DNA of 64,000 bases, from NCBI GenBank assembly GCA_020912385.1, contig CP087218.1, positions 1,550,001-1,614,000 on the forward strand, in the 5' to 3' direction. The notes beneath the pieces are model-generated. The model searched no databases. It saw nothing but the letters and a program-made list of their open reading frames with translations, and was not told the DNA's origin. Position 1 is the first letter of the stretch; the number at the start of each line of letters is the position of its first letter. This stretch comes from Neofusicoccum parvum (Eukaryota; Ascomycota; Dothideomycetes; Botryosphaeriales; Botryosphaeriaceae). The position numbers and the translations under genes are program-made. Positions 1 to 13,209 of this stretch are shown piece after piece.

Positions 1-524
1 AGTCGGAGTTTCAAGGCTTATCCGCGCTCTCGCTCACGAGATCATCTCCTTGGGATCTTACAACTCCACATTAAGTGTCAAGGGTTCAGGGTTTGATTAC
101 AGAACTTCAACCTCGAACACATCTGCTACATTCCAACATCCATGCGATAGTAGGCGCTGACGATTGCTAGTCATGCGCTCGGACTAATGGAATCACTGAT
201 AGATAGAAACTGGTTGTCTGTACCGATATTCCATTCGTACAACCCCCGCTTGAGGGTGTGTTGTATTGTATCTACGCCTTTGGGTTGTCCACATAATCTG
301 TAATTGTATCTACTCCAACTCTGGCGAAACGCCCCTCGAAAAAATGACAAGCAAAGAGGTATCGCTTAGGATATATGAAACACCATCGAACTCCTTTCCC
401 CATGCCTATGCTGGAACAAATGTCAAAATAACGCTCATAATGCCCTTTACAGTCGTGACGCAATTGTTGTGGGTGCGGGTGGTTTGCTCGTCGCAGTATC
501 CCCGAGACCCATCTGATTAGCGGA
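1..524. other. non-coding left edge
   Basis: No convincing coding sequence is visible. The short open frames here look random and lack family resemblance. The right part, from roughly 250, probably contains the 3' untranslated region of the minus-strand protease that ends at 525. Confidence 0.5.
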
Positions 525-2010
525 TTAAAGCGCAAATAGCAAGCCCGCGGCAGCCGCAGCAGCCATGGGGCCCACCGGCATGGCGGTCTTCATCGGTGCG
601 GCGGCGTTTCCGGAGACGGAGACACCACCGTTCCTTGCGCCTCCGGTGGCAGCCACCACAGCCGAGACAGCGTTGGCGACACCCGTCGCATCCGGCACGG
701 AGGCAGTGCCAGTGCTGATTTCCATGATGTTGGAGTCGGTGGCATTGTAATTGGTCTGCGCGAGTGAGATCTCGTTGTTGGCCAGGTCGTAAACAACGTA
801 AGCGGACCGCAGGAATGTGTCACCCAGCACGGAAGTGGAGTCGCCGGCCGGGCTGATGCCAAGAATGCAGATGGCTTGGCCCCGTGAATAGCCAGCCAAG
901 AGAACCAACTCGTTCATCGGGACGCTGATCGTCGGCGAGCTGAAAGTGAACTCCAGAGTGTCGTCGTTGTTGGCTAGGTCGCAGTCGACGAAAGCAGCGC
1001 CTTGCGTCGAGTCGTACGCAGCATTGAAGTCTTCGTAGATGCTTGTGACAACCGAGTCCGGCAGGTACGTGAGACTGCTGCCTGAGTCGAGCAGGACAGG
1101 AACGACGTTGCTGCTGCTGTCGTTGCTGCTGAAGTAGGATCCGTTCTTGCCGTTGGCACCAAGCCCGGTCAAGGCGATGATGAATTCCCTGTATTCGCCG
1201 TACTCCTTGATGATGGGCAGGGTGGCCAGAGTTCCCTGATATTTCTCCGTATCCACGCCACCGAACAGGATGCTTCCCTTGCTCGCATCCAGATCATTCA
1301 GCCACAAGCTGTAAGCATTGGACTGAATGATTCCCTTGTCGACCAGCAATTGGGGCAGGTTGGAATAGGCCTCGAGACCGGCTCGGTTGACGGCGACTTC
1401 GTTCGTAGTGTAGCCAATTCCCAGCACGCCCTCGGTCGAACTCGAGGTGTAGCCAATGCCGAATTGCATCTCCGTCAGGTTTGAACCACCAAAGTTGAAG
1501 GTGTCCTTGACGTAGTCACCTGATGCGCCAGACCCGTCGACGTAGGAGATGTTGAACAAGCTGTTGACATATTCGTATGTTGACGAGTCGTTTGCGTTGT
1601 AGGTTCCAGCGGCCGAGCATGAGTCTGAGCTCGAATCGGAACACAGAGACGAGGCGTCGGTGTTCACCCACAGATCACTTGATCCGGTGTCCAGGTGAAG
1701 GCGCAGCGACTGCGCGGGAGTCCCCAGAGTGGCGTTCGCGAAGTAGAGCGTTTCCTCATTGTCGAGGCTTTCCTGCAGGCTGTCCCTCTTCCTCCTCCTT
1801 CTCGCCTGGTCACGCGCGAGGGGATTTGTGACCTCTCTCCTCTGAATCTCCGCGCCCACGACCTTCGGTGCAGAGTTCTGTACGAGTGTTAGGGGATGCC
1901 GTCGAGCGCCAGGAAAGGAGGCCGCGGCGTACCTGTCTCTTGGCCAATTGGAGGGCGTCGGTTAACGATATTAGGCTGGCAGCCAGCGTCAGTGCGGCGG
2001 TGCACCTCAT
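525..2010 (-). CDS. yapsin-like secreted aspartic protease, GPI-anchored
   Basis: A pepsin-family (A1) endopeptidase, probably at the plasma membrane or cell wall. Two exons are read on the minus strand: 2010-1933 and 1877-525, with a 55-bp intron (GTACGC...TACAG), giving 476 residues. Exon 1 encodes a signal peptide of about 20 residues. A basic propeptide follows with an RRRRKR run at residues 52-57, a good Kex2 cleavage site. The first catalytic motif is DTGS with Asp89, and the second is DSGS at about residue 290. The C-terminus is small-residue linker followed by a hydrophobic Ala/Leu tail, as expected for a GPI-anchor signal. Size, basic processing site and anchor fit the yapsin/opsB group better than vacuolar pepsins. 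It is transcribed divergently from RFC4. The substrate cannot be inferred. Confidence 0.93.
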
Positions 2011-3255
2011 GGTTCCGGCTGAAGGAGAGTTCGCGAATGCACAAATGAGGAATGTAAAGAAAGCAAGGCAAGAAGCTGTCCAGGATATAACTCTTCGAGA
2101 AGACAGGCAGCACTCGGGTAGTGGGCCGATCAGAGCCTGCGGCGCCTGTGCGACCCGGGATTGTTATGAGCCCCGCGGCGAGTACGTACGACGTACGGTG
2201 ATGACGACGACTCTCCAGAAGTAGTGTGGCGGTGGCCGGCAACGACGGACCAAGCTTACCTCACGCGCCACCAGGCAAAAAAAGATTAACAGCAGAGAAG
2301 GACGGTCGCGTGCAAGCGGCCGGCTAGCATCAGCGGGGACGCTTGAGAAATACATTCAATGCCATGCCGCAGCCGCGCTGAGACGGCCTCTGTGTTTCGA
2401 CTGCTGGTGGCTAAGCATTGCTTGGCCATGGCGATCGGCCAGGCTGTGCGAGCGCTGCACCCGTCCTGTAAGGATCGCGGCGGTTCTGGGGGCCAGCACG
2501 CTGAGTCTAAGCGCCGGGCTGGCCGACGAGTGGACGCAAGGCGCGCACGCCCAAACCCGCGTATGGGGATCGAGATACCACATCTGCGACAGGGACACCC
2601 GCGATGCGCATGCCGCCCGGATGCCGCTGCGTCCGAGGCCTGCCATGCGCTGAGCCGCGCTGAGAGCGCTGGGCGCTGTTGGCCAAGTCGCCCGTCAGGC
2701 CACAGAGGTTGGATGGCGTGCTGCCAGCTGGCCAGCTGCCGCTGCTGAGCCGTATCGCATGGGGCGCCAAGCTGAGACTTTGCTGAGGGCGGATGTGACG
2801 CGTAAGGCTGCGGTCCTGTGGTCCCGAGACGCGGCTGTCTCCGCGCCCCGTCGGCGTCCCGGCCGCTTGCAGCGGGCGCAGAGCAAGCAGCAGCGCGAGC
2901 GCATCAGGCCGACTCTGGGGATCTGGAGCGCGACGGCGCCCACCCATGCTCCGGGCCCTGCATGACAGGAGGGATGGTTGTGGTGCGGAGAGTGTGTGAG
3001 CGGCACGGAGATCTCAGCGCTCGGGCGGTGGCGAGCCGAAAGTTTGCGCGCGGCGGGAGCCAGAGCCTGAAGCCGTTAAGCGTAACAGAGCACTCAAGCG
3101 GCTGTAGCCTCTGCGCTGGCGCACGTGATAAATCCCCAGGCGCGTTTTCGGCGGAACGCGTCGCCGCTCGTACGCGATCGCGACGGCGCCGCCGCGGACG
3201 CAATCGTGAAGCCCAGCATTGCGCGTCGCCCACCACGTCGACCCCGATCGCCACC
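2011..3255. promoter_or_regulatory. divergent intergenic region, protease / RFC4
   Basis: 1.2 kb between two divergent starts, so it must hold both promoters. It is GC-rich with no obvious TATA box. Open frames on both strands are shadows without protein-like features. The RFC4 start is preceded by a strong CCACC context. Confidence 0.5.
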
Positions 3256-4500
3256 ATGGTGACCGCCGAATCTTCCAGCGCTGCCGCACGCAATGGCTTG
3301 AAGGCGCAGTCAAACGGTGCTGCCGCGGGCTACGAGCTGCCATGGTCTGTCGCGCCCGCCTCTGCGCTTCACGTCTGCGCTTCCCACGCTGACCGTTTCG
3401 CGCTACAGGGTCGAAAAGTACCGCCCCGTCTTCCTCGACGATATCGTAGGCAACACCGAAACGATCGAGCGCCTCAAAATCATTGCCAAAGATGGAAACA
3501 TGCCGCACGTTATCATCTCGGGCATGCCTGGCATTGGCAAAACGACATCCGTCCTGTGCCTGGCCCGCCAGCTGCTGGGAGATGCGTACAAGGAGGCCGT
3601 CCTGGAGCTCAATGCCAGTGACGAGCGCGGCATCGATGTTGTGAGGAACCGCATAAAGGGATTTGCGCAGAAGAAAGTCACGCTCCCACCAGGACGGCAA
3701 AAAATTGTCATCCTCGATGAGGCCGACAGGTGGGCTGTGTGGAAACTCTTGTCTCAGACGGCGCTGACCCAAACACAGCATGACGTCGGGTGCGCAGCAG
3801 GCCCTGAGGCGAACTATGGAAATCTACTCATCGACGACGCGATTCGCGTTTGCGTGCAACCAATCGAACAAGATCATCGAGCCGCTGCAGTCACGTTGCG
3901 CAATCCTGCGCTATTCTCGACTTACAGACGCGCAGCTCGTCAAGCGGCTGATGCTGATATGTGATGCGGAGAAGGTTGAATACTCCGAGGACGGGCTTGC
4001 CGCTCTCGTGTTTTCGGCCGAGGGCGACATGCGCCAGGCGATCAACAACCTACAGAGCACACACGCCGGTTTCGGTTTTGTCAACGGTGATAACGTATTC
4101 AAGGTTGTTGACAGTCCCCACCCCATCAAGGTCCAGGCCATGATCAAGGCCTGCCATGAGCAGAAGGTTGACGCTGCCCTCGACACTCTTCGCGAACTCT
4201 GGTAAGTTTCTGTTTATCTGCGGCCCAGATAGACTCCGCAACATCCATGGAGCTGACGGCCGCGGCAGGGAGCTTGGCTACTCTTGTCACGACATCATCA
4301 GTACCATGTTCAAGGTCACGAAAACGATACCCACTTTATCTGAGCACGCAAAGCTTGAGTTCATCAAGGAGATTGGCTTCACGCACATGCGGATCCTTGA
4401 GGGCGTCCAGACCTTCCTGCAGCTTTCTGGATGCGTTGCGCGTCTGTGCAAGATCAACATGAAGCCTAGCCTGTTCGTAATTCCCAGGTCACAGTCGTAG
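3256..4500 (+). CDS. RFC4: replication factor C subunit 4 (clamp loader ATPase)
   Basis: A small subunit of the RFC complex, which loads PCNA onto primer-template DNA in the nucleus. Four exons: 3256-3344, 3409-3729, 3779-4201 and 4269-4500, coding for 354 residues. All introns are GT-AG and 49-67 bp. Just after intron 1 comes the family start VEKYRP, then the Walker A motif [10 protein letters not shown], Walker B ILDEAD (cut by intron 2), the sensor stretch FACNQSNKI and the SRC arginine-finger motif in [11 protein letters not shown]. The C-terminal collar domain follows ([21 protein letters not shown]). The match is to yeast Rfc4 / human RFC2 rather than Rfc2, Rfc3 or Rfc5. The chosen ATG has an optimal CCACCATGG context. 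The last residues after the lysine/asparagine-rich helix are poorly conserved, so the exact stop could differ if a further tiny intron exists. Confidence 0.95.
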
Positions 4501-5634
4501 AGGGCTGGTCCTGGGCCCATCTCTTTTGATAAAAGTGTGTTTCTGGCATCTTACGCGGCGTTACGGATTGGGAAAGCGGTTTGCAGGGTCCAGTATGGGC
4601 TTGACGATCTGGGTCAGGATTTGAAAATATCGACCAACGAGAGCGCGCAGATATACGCAGGATGTGTGGCTTTACAAATGGTGAGACAGGCACTGGTTCC
4701 GCAGCTGTAGCTCAGACGACAAGGAGCTTCCGTGAGAACGCGGAGCTCCGACATGAAATGATTTGCCATCGAGTTTCCAATATTGCGCCTCTCAGCTTAC
4801 GTGGAAGCTGCAGCTCGCTTCTCGCAGCGGTCGTAAAAGGCAGCAAGGCGACAAGGCGATGTTTATGGCGATGGCAGTGCACCCCAACTGCTGCTTAGGT
4901 TCAACCGCCTGCTTATTGGCCGGACCGCAACGCACATCACTTGAGCTGCCCGGAAGCAGCACGAGCACTCTTCTCGCCCGACCACGCGAGGTTGAGCTCA
5001 CGTAATCCAGATTCTCCTGCTGACTAGCACACGGGGCCAAGCCCACGCAATATGACCTCACATCCGTAGGGCAGAGTGTTCCTGGCGCCGGCCGCCAGGT
5101 CCGCGGGAGGGGACGCGAGATCTCTCGTCTATCGATAAGGGCGTACCCCGCAGCGCACCGACGGATTCCCAGCAGCCCTGCGACCCTCTGCCCCGCAAGA
5201 GCTGCCAAGGCGCATCGAAGAGCCAATATATTGATACACTCGCGTAAAAGCATGCCAATCGCTCCTCGCGGCTGCGATCTCCCTCCTGCACGCCCAGCGA
5301 GGAATGGGCGCTGCCGTAGACAAGGAACGCGCGAATCGGGGCGGGGCAACGACTCCTCACGCGTTGTGCAGTGCATGGGCACAAAATTGCGTGCTTCACG
5401 CCATCAGAGCCCCCGCAGAGGCCTTCCTCCTCCAGACCGATCTCGGGCGGCTCGTCTTATCCCAGCGTCTGACTCCCCCCACCCTCTGCCTCTTCACCTT
5501 CGTCCTGTGCCCGTTTTGCGCCGTGATTCTTGAGATACCCCATCGCGTGTCATACCACCCGAGCGCAAGCTTCTCTACGAGCCTCTCGACTATCGCAGAC
5601 TTCCTCAGACAGCAAGGCGCGACAGCACACCACC
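4501..5634. other. intergenic, RFC4 to MET17
   Basis: 1.1 kb without recognisable genes. The first part is presumably the RFC4 3' end. The last few hundred bases are pyrimidine-rich and lead into the sulfhydrylase start, so they probably hold its promoter and leader. No known sulfur-regulon site could be assigned by eye. Confidence 0.4.
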
Positions 5635-7395
<1,761 letters not shown>

Positions 7396-7983
7396 AAAAC
7401 TCTTACAGGGTTTGAGAGAAGACGAGAAACGGAAGAGAAGACTAGGCTTCTGCATGTGTGTATGGTTTTCTTGAAGATACGTTGATTAGCGGATTGTGAC
7501 TTTGATATAATTGATTTCAGTTTTACGGCTCGCCTGTTCATTGCGCGCCGTATAAATTTCACTCCAGAGAGAACCCCTATGAGCATTAGAGTGGTTTCAG
7601 AACTTTTCTGTGGTTCTTGATTCCATCTTTGGTATCTGACGCTAACTACCGGCTGTGGGCCACCTTTGTAGCCCGCGTACGCGTGCTTGATACCATTTGC
7701 TTTTGCAGCTCGCTCCTCCGTATTACTTCTGTATTGGATTACCTCCGCCAACTTTCACGAGTCTAGACCAAAGACCACTCTTTCTTTAAACTCCTGTAAA
7801 TCTCCACTGAATCCAAGACGCTCAATGTGGGAAGAGCAATGCACTGTGGGCTGCTTCCATGCAGAAGTCCTCCACCTCCCACCCCGAAAGACCGCTCCAC
7901 CCTTCCACCAGAAAGTCTCCTAACCCAAAACACCTCGAGAACCAAAGAAAGCCTCATCAAACCACACTACCCCTAATCCCACC
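7396..7983. other. convergent 3' region
   Basis: About 590 bp between two converging genes, presumably both 3' UTRs. It is AT-richer than the flanks, and no further gene was seen. Confidence 0.5.
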
Positions 7984-9117
7984 TCACGAATAAATCTTCC
8001 CCAGACCACTCCTCGGCCTCCTCCCATGATAATCCCACACCCCCCTTTCCCTAATCGCCTTCTCCCACACCTCATCACTCAGCCCGCACACCCTCTCCAC
8101 CAACCCCTGATCCTCCCCAAAATCCGTGCCGGCCGCCAACAGCACCCTAGCGACGCCGCGGTCGAACAGGCCCACGCCGTCGCGGCCGGGCGCGGGCTCG
8201 GCGGCCAGGCCGCCCGTGAGCCAGCCCGTCAGCGGGCGCGCGGCGAAGGAGCTGGCGGCGGGGTCGGCGCCGCGCGCGCACAGCCAGGCGACGACGTCGG
8301 CGCGGGCGTCCATGGCGGCCAGCGCGAGCGCGTCGGTGAGCGTGTCGGTGCGCGCGGCCGCGAGGGCGCTGGCGGCCGGCGGGTCGTGGAAGCGCGCGTG
8401 GATCAGGCGCGGCTCGTGGGTGTGGAGGAGGTCGAGGAAGGGGAGCGTGAGGGTGGGGTCGGCGGTCGTGAGCGCGGCGAGGAGGTGGTGGTGCGTTGCG
8501 AGCGGGCGAGGGCGGCGGGTGGTGGTGGTGGTGGTGGTGGTGGTGGTGGCGGGTGTGGGGGCTGTCGTGCTGGTTGTCTTCGGGCTGCGGGGTGTCGAAA
8601 GAGCAGTAGCGGTGGCGGCCAGAGCAGGAGGTGTGCGTGTAGGTGGGTTCGGGCTGGTGCGAGGCAGACTGCCGGTGGCGGAGGGCGGCGTCGTGGGTGT
8701 CTTGGGCTGGCCGGGCGAGGACGGGGGTGTGTTTGCTGGAATTGTGTCCGCTCTGGTCGTGTTCGATGCGCTCGTGGCGGCGGCGGCTTGGGCGACCGGC
8801 GCGGGAGTAATGGCGGTACTGGCGGAGCTGTCCGTCTCCCTGGTGCTATGCGCGCCGTAGTACTCCTCGAGTTGCCACTTGGCTACGTTGAAGGCTCCCG
8901 CTTCAATGGCGATTTTGAGCAGATTGCGTGGCTTGGCGGCTAACGTCTTATCATCTTTCTCTAGCGAAGCCGGATCTTGGTAGATTCCGGTAGCAGTGTC
9001 GATGCGCAAGAGCAGCTGCTCGACGCGAGCAGGATTGTCGTCGTCCAGGGCAATTTCCAGAGTCTCTTGGAAGAGGCCACGGTTGAACATCCCTGCGGAG
9101 CTGTCGCGCCTGCTCAT
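7984..9117 (-). CDS. ankyrin-like hypothetical protein with Thr/Pro-rich centre
   Basis: A single-exon frame of 377 residues on the minus strand. The N-terminal 90 residues contain two helix-turn-helix units of ankyrin type (LEIALDDDNPARVEQLL and LLKIAIEAGAFNVAKWQL). The middle, about residues 100-205, is low-complexity Thr/Pro/Ala, including a poly-Thr run encoded by the ACC repeat. The C-terminal part again shows ankyrin-like units (ALALAAMDARADVVAWLCARGADP and GVARVLLAAGTDF, in part). No catalytic domain is visible. It may be a protein-interaction scaffold, but no pathway can be named. It is divergent from the acyl-CoA synthetase gene 1.8 kb away. The start at 9117 is the first Met of the frame, and a short upstream exon cannot be excluded. 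Confidence 0.75.
   Translation of the reverse strand: MSRRDSSAGMFNRGLFQETLEIALDDDNPARVEQLLLRIDTATGIYQDPASLEKDDKTLAAKPRNLLKIAIEAGAFNVAKWQLEEYYGAHSTRETDSSASTAITPAPVAQAAAATSASNTTRADTIPANTPPSSPGQPKTPTTPPSATGSLPRTSPNPPTRTPPALAATATALSTPRSPKTTSTTAPTPATTTTTTTTTTRRPRPLATHHHLLAALTTADPTLTLPFLDLLHTHEPRLIHARFHDPPAASALAAARTDTLTDALALAAMDARADVVAWLCARGADPAASSFAARPLTGWLTGGLAAEPAPGRDGVGLFDRGVARVLLAAGTDFGEDQGLVERVCGLSDEVWEKAIRERGVWDYHGRRPRSGLGKIYS
8518..8549 (+). repeat. (GGT)n trinucleotide repeat inside coding sequence
   Basis: Ten GGT units plus GG. On the minus strand it reads ACC and encodes a run of threonines in the centre of the ankyrin-like protein. Such runs are prone to length variation between isolates. 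Confidence 0.9.
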
Positions 9118-10878
9118 GTTGGTGACGGAAGATCTGGTGTCGTAGACAGCGTCGTTGTCGGAGGGCGTGTTGAGTTAGCCAAACGGCGTAGTGATCAGAA
9201 AATACTTGGTGACAGGGAAGAAGAGGCGGAATCCATAAAGCGAGCCCTCGAACGAAAATGTTGGGTGGCAGAGCCGAACGGCGATGGAGAAGGTGTCTGT
9301 GATGCCTTCGGATATTGATAAAGACTGGAGACCCTGAACCAAGCGTTGGAAGAAATAGCGGAGTTGGTGTGTCGGCGCGAAGTGATTGTGTGAAGCAGCA
9401 GCTTTCTCATTTACCTGCGCCCTTACCTTCCGCAGAAGTCCATCGCAGACCCACGTGTTGCCTCATAGTGACCCCCCACTGGGTGACCACCACCCAAAAA
9501 AGAAGCAACGCGAAGCCGCACTTGGATTCCGGTCGGGGCATGCTTGCTGCCATATCCATCCAAGATCCGCTTCAGGACTGAAGAACACACAAAGCTTCAA
9601 GCAGTGCTGCGCAGGAAAAGAGCCGTCGACTCGCGATAACCAGGCTCACACTTACACTTACCCAATGCTGACAAAGGCGGAGGGCAGCTCTCACGTTCTC
9701 CGTCAAACGCAGCAAACCGACGACGAACCTAGGCATGTCGTGCACGCACAGGCGACTTCCTGTTCGAGATGTCGCCTCCCACACTTCCCCGCATCTGCTG
9801 GGTGCAAACAGGGCCATAGCAGCAATCAGTTAAGGTTATTGCCGGAGCGCCCCTGGAAACAGGGCATCCGAAACGGCGACGAAGAGGAAACAGAGCATCT
9901 AGCGGCGGCTCGGGCGTAGATCTCCGTTGAAGCCTTCTTGTGACAGAATTACCGGATGCGGCAAGCCCCAGCACGCTGCGGGGGAGCCTCGCTCTCCGCC
10001 ATCTAAAAGAGTTGCTCGCCCCGCATGGCTGCAAACGCGCTGAAGGCCGCGCCTGGGGACATGTGTCAACGCCAAGGGCGCGGACGAGCTGCCCTTTGCA
10101 TGTGAAAGCGTCACGTGCAGAGGCAGCATGATGCAAGGCGATCTGATGGCGTGCATGTGGCTTACCCCGGAATTCCTGCCGCCGTCGTTGGCTGCGGAGC
10201 AGCGAGCCAGCGGTCAGCGGGCGCACAGCGGGCGCGGTCGGAGGGCGCGGTATCACTCATCATTCGGCCGGCGACGGCTGGCCCCCTGCGCGAAAGTGGG
10301 CTCGTGAGCGCGGGCGCTGGCGCCGCAGCGCGCAAAAGATGCAGTTTGCGGCGTGGAGCTGCGCGCCGGAGATGGCGGCTCCTTAAAGAACCGCGCCCAT
10401 GTCGGCCGTAGCGCACGGGCCGCAGCCAAGCTGCCAGCGGCGGTGCGCGTGGGCCGCCCGTTTGGGGCACAAGCCGAGGCACCTAGGCCGTCACCTATCG
10501 ACCGTTCCGCCGCTGGCTGCCTCTCACCTTTTCCACACCTCTCCCCGACTCCCTGCCCCCTCCCCTCCACGAACCCAGGCTCGCGTGTGACAGCCGCTAT
10601 CTCTTTGTTGCGTTTCCTTAGTTCTTAGATATAGACGGATAGACGACCCTTCTTCGCCGTCCTAATTCCTGCCGACGCCTGACATCACTTTTCCGCCTGC
10701 ATTGCTTGGCTGCCCTGCTCCGCCCTCCCGCCAGCACGCGTGAGTCCCCTCAGCTCCCGGCATTGCCGACCAAGATATATCCAAGCCCGCCCGCTGACCC
10801 GCGCGAATCTCAGCTCCGTGTCGCATCCTCTAGCCTCAACACCCGCCATCCGGCCCTTGTGCACCACCCCACGCTACC
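9118..10878. promoter_or_regulatory. divergent intergenic region, ankyrin-like gene / acyl-CoA synthetase
   Basis: 1.76 kb between two divergent starts. The right end (10,500-10,878) is C/T-rich, as in fungal leaders, and probably contains the synthetase transcription start. No coding sequence with family resemblance was found. Confidence 0.45.
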
Positions 10879-13209
10879 ATGGCTCCCAAGCTGCTTGCCG
10901 TGCAGCGCGCCGCTGAAGTGCAGGGCCTGCCGCCCGCGAACAAGCCTCACAGCGTCACCGTGCCCGGCACTGCCACCGAGACCAGGACGGCCACGTACAG
11001 GCATTGGCGCTTCCCCGATGGCCCGCTCGAGACGCTGGACGAGAGGGTGAGTTGGAGCGGCCGCACCTTGGACCACCACCTGCTGATTGCCATGTAGGTT
11101 CGGACGATGCATGATGTGTTCGAGCAGTCCGGTGAGTCCTCAGAGAGCACGATCCTCGTCCTGCGGCAGCGGTACTGATCTTCTCGTAGCCAACAACAAC
11201 CCTGGCAACCGCTGCCTCGGCCACCGTCCCTACGATCCTGTGTCGAAAACGTACGGAGCATATGTGTGGGAGGACTACGCGACGGTCCAGAGGAGAAGGG
11301 CAAACTTCGGTGCTGGCCTGATCAAGCTGCTCAAGGACGCTGGCGTGAAGGAGGAGCGTGGATTCGGAATTGGCCTGTGGTGCCAGAACCGGCCCGAGTG
11401 GCAGATAGCTGGTACGTGACATCTCGGAAGAGCGTGAAGACGCTGGTTTGGCTGATACCGTTCCAGACCTGGCGGCCATGTCCCAGGGACTGTACACCAT
11501 CTCCATCTACGACACCTTGGGCCCGGACACCACCGAGTTCATTGTCAACCACTCGGAGATGAAGTGTGTCGTGACCTCGATCAACCACGTTGCGACCCTT
11601 TTGAAGCTCAAGCCCCGCCTGCCCACTTTGAAGATCATCATTTGCATGGACCCCCTTGATGCGGGCGAGAGACCGGGAGAGTCGAAGGGCGACATTCTCA
11701 ACGCCATTGCCGCTGACCAGGGCGTCAACATCTTCTACCTGAGGGATGTTGAGGCGATTGGGGAGCAGAACCCTCGCCCGTACAACCCTCCCACCCCGGA
11801 AGACATCATCACCATCAACTATACTTCTGGGACCACTGGCAACCCCAAGGGCGTTGTCTTGACCCACAGGAATGCCATTGGAGCTGCCAGCTCGTCTTTG
11901 ACCATCACCAAGCAGACCGGCAACGATGTCATCTGCTCGTTCCTCCCGTTGGCCCACATCTTCCAGCGCGTTGGCGAGCATTGCGCTCTCTGGGGAGGTT
12001 GTGCTATCGGCTACTTCCATGGAAACATCCAGGAGCTTGTAGACGACTTGAAGCTTCTGCGGCCAACGGTCTTCAGTGGTGTTCCTCGTTTGTACAACAG
12101 GTTCGGTGGAGCTGTTAAGGCCGCGACTATCCAGGCGCCTGGCATCAGGGGATCGCTTTCTAGACACGTCGTCAGTACCAAGCTGGCGGCACTGGAGGGC
12201 CCTAATGCCACCAGCCAACACTTCTTCTGGGATCGTATCTGGTCCAGGAAAGCTGCGGCAGCACTGGGTCTGGACAGGACCCAGACCATGGTCACTGGTT
12301 CTGCACCGATCGACCCTTCGCTCCAGAACTTCCTCCGCGTCGTGTGCTCAAACGACTTCGTGCAGGGTTACGGTTTGACGGAAACCTATGCTGTCTCAGT
12401 TGCACAGCTGCCTGGTGACTGCTCATCGGGTAACTGCGGCGCCTCGGCTCCGTCCAGTGAGTTCTGCTTGGAGTCTGTTCCCGACATGGAGTACTTTTGC
12501 ACCGACAAGCCGCGGCCTCGCGGTGAGGTTCTCCTGCGTGGTCCGACGCGTTTCCGCGAGTACTTCCGCAACCCGGAGGAGACCGAGAAGTGCCTTGATG
12601 CGGACGGTTGGTTCCATACTGGTGATATCGGTGAGGTTGACGAGATGGGCCGCCTCAGGATCATCGACCGCAAGAAGAACGTGCTCAAGCTCGCTCAGGG
12701 CGAGTACATCTCGCCCGAGCGCATCGAGAACGTTTACCTCGCCAACTGCAACTGGCTCGCAACGGCGTACGTGCACGGCGACTCGACGCAGAGCTGCCTG
12801 GTTGGCATTTTCGGCATCCAGCCCGACCAGTTCGCGCTGTTCGCCAGCAAGGTCCTGGGCAAGCAGATCAGCGACAGCGACGTGGCGGCGGTCAAGGAGG
12901 CAGCGGAGAACCCGAAGGTGCGCCGCGCGGCGCTGAAAGAGCTGGATAAGGCGGGCAAGAAGGCCAAGTTCAACAGCTACGAGAAGGTCAAGGCGCTCCG
13001 GTTGCTGATTGATCCGTTCACGATTGAGAACGAGCTTTTGACGCCGACGTAAGCTTTCCTTGCCCTATTTAGAGTGGAAAAAGGTAGACGGCTAACGTTA
13101 ATCGAACAGACTCAAGCTCAAGCGCCCGCAGACGGCGAAGATGTACCGCAACCTCATCGACCAGTGCTACGAGGAGGCGCTGGCCGAGCCGCCGAAGGCG
13201 AAGCTGTAA
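10879..13209 (+). CDS. long-chain fatty acyl-CoA synthetase, probably peroxisomal
   Basis: Activates long-chain fatty acids to CoA thioesters with ATP. Five exons: 10879-11046, 11098-11131, 11190-11411, 11467-13048 and 13110-13209, for 701 residues, the usual Faa length. The AMP-binding P-loop YTSGTTGNPKGVVLTH lies near residue 270. The FACS signature DGWFHTGDIGEVDEMG, with the adjacent IDRKKNVLKLAQGEYI, lies near residue 560. The last three residues are AKL, which fits the type-1 peroxisomal signal, so import for beta-oxidation is likely, as for Aspergillus FaaB or yeast Faa2. That signal is encoded only by the short last exon. If intron 4 is kept, translation stops at once (ACG TAA) and the signal is lost. 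No N-terminal membrane anchor is apparent. Confidence 0.95.
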
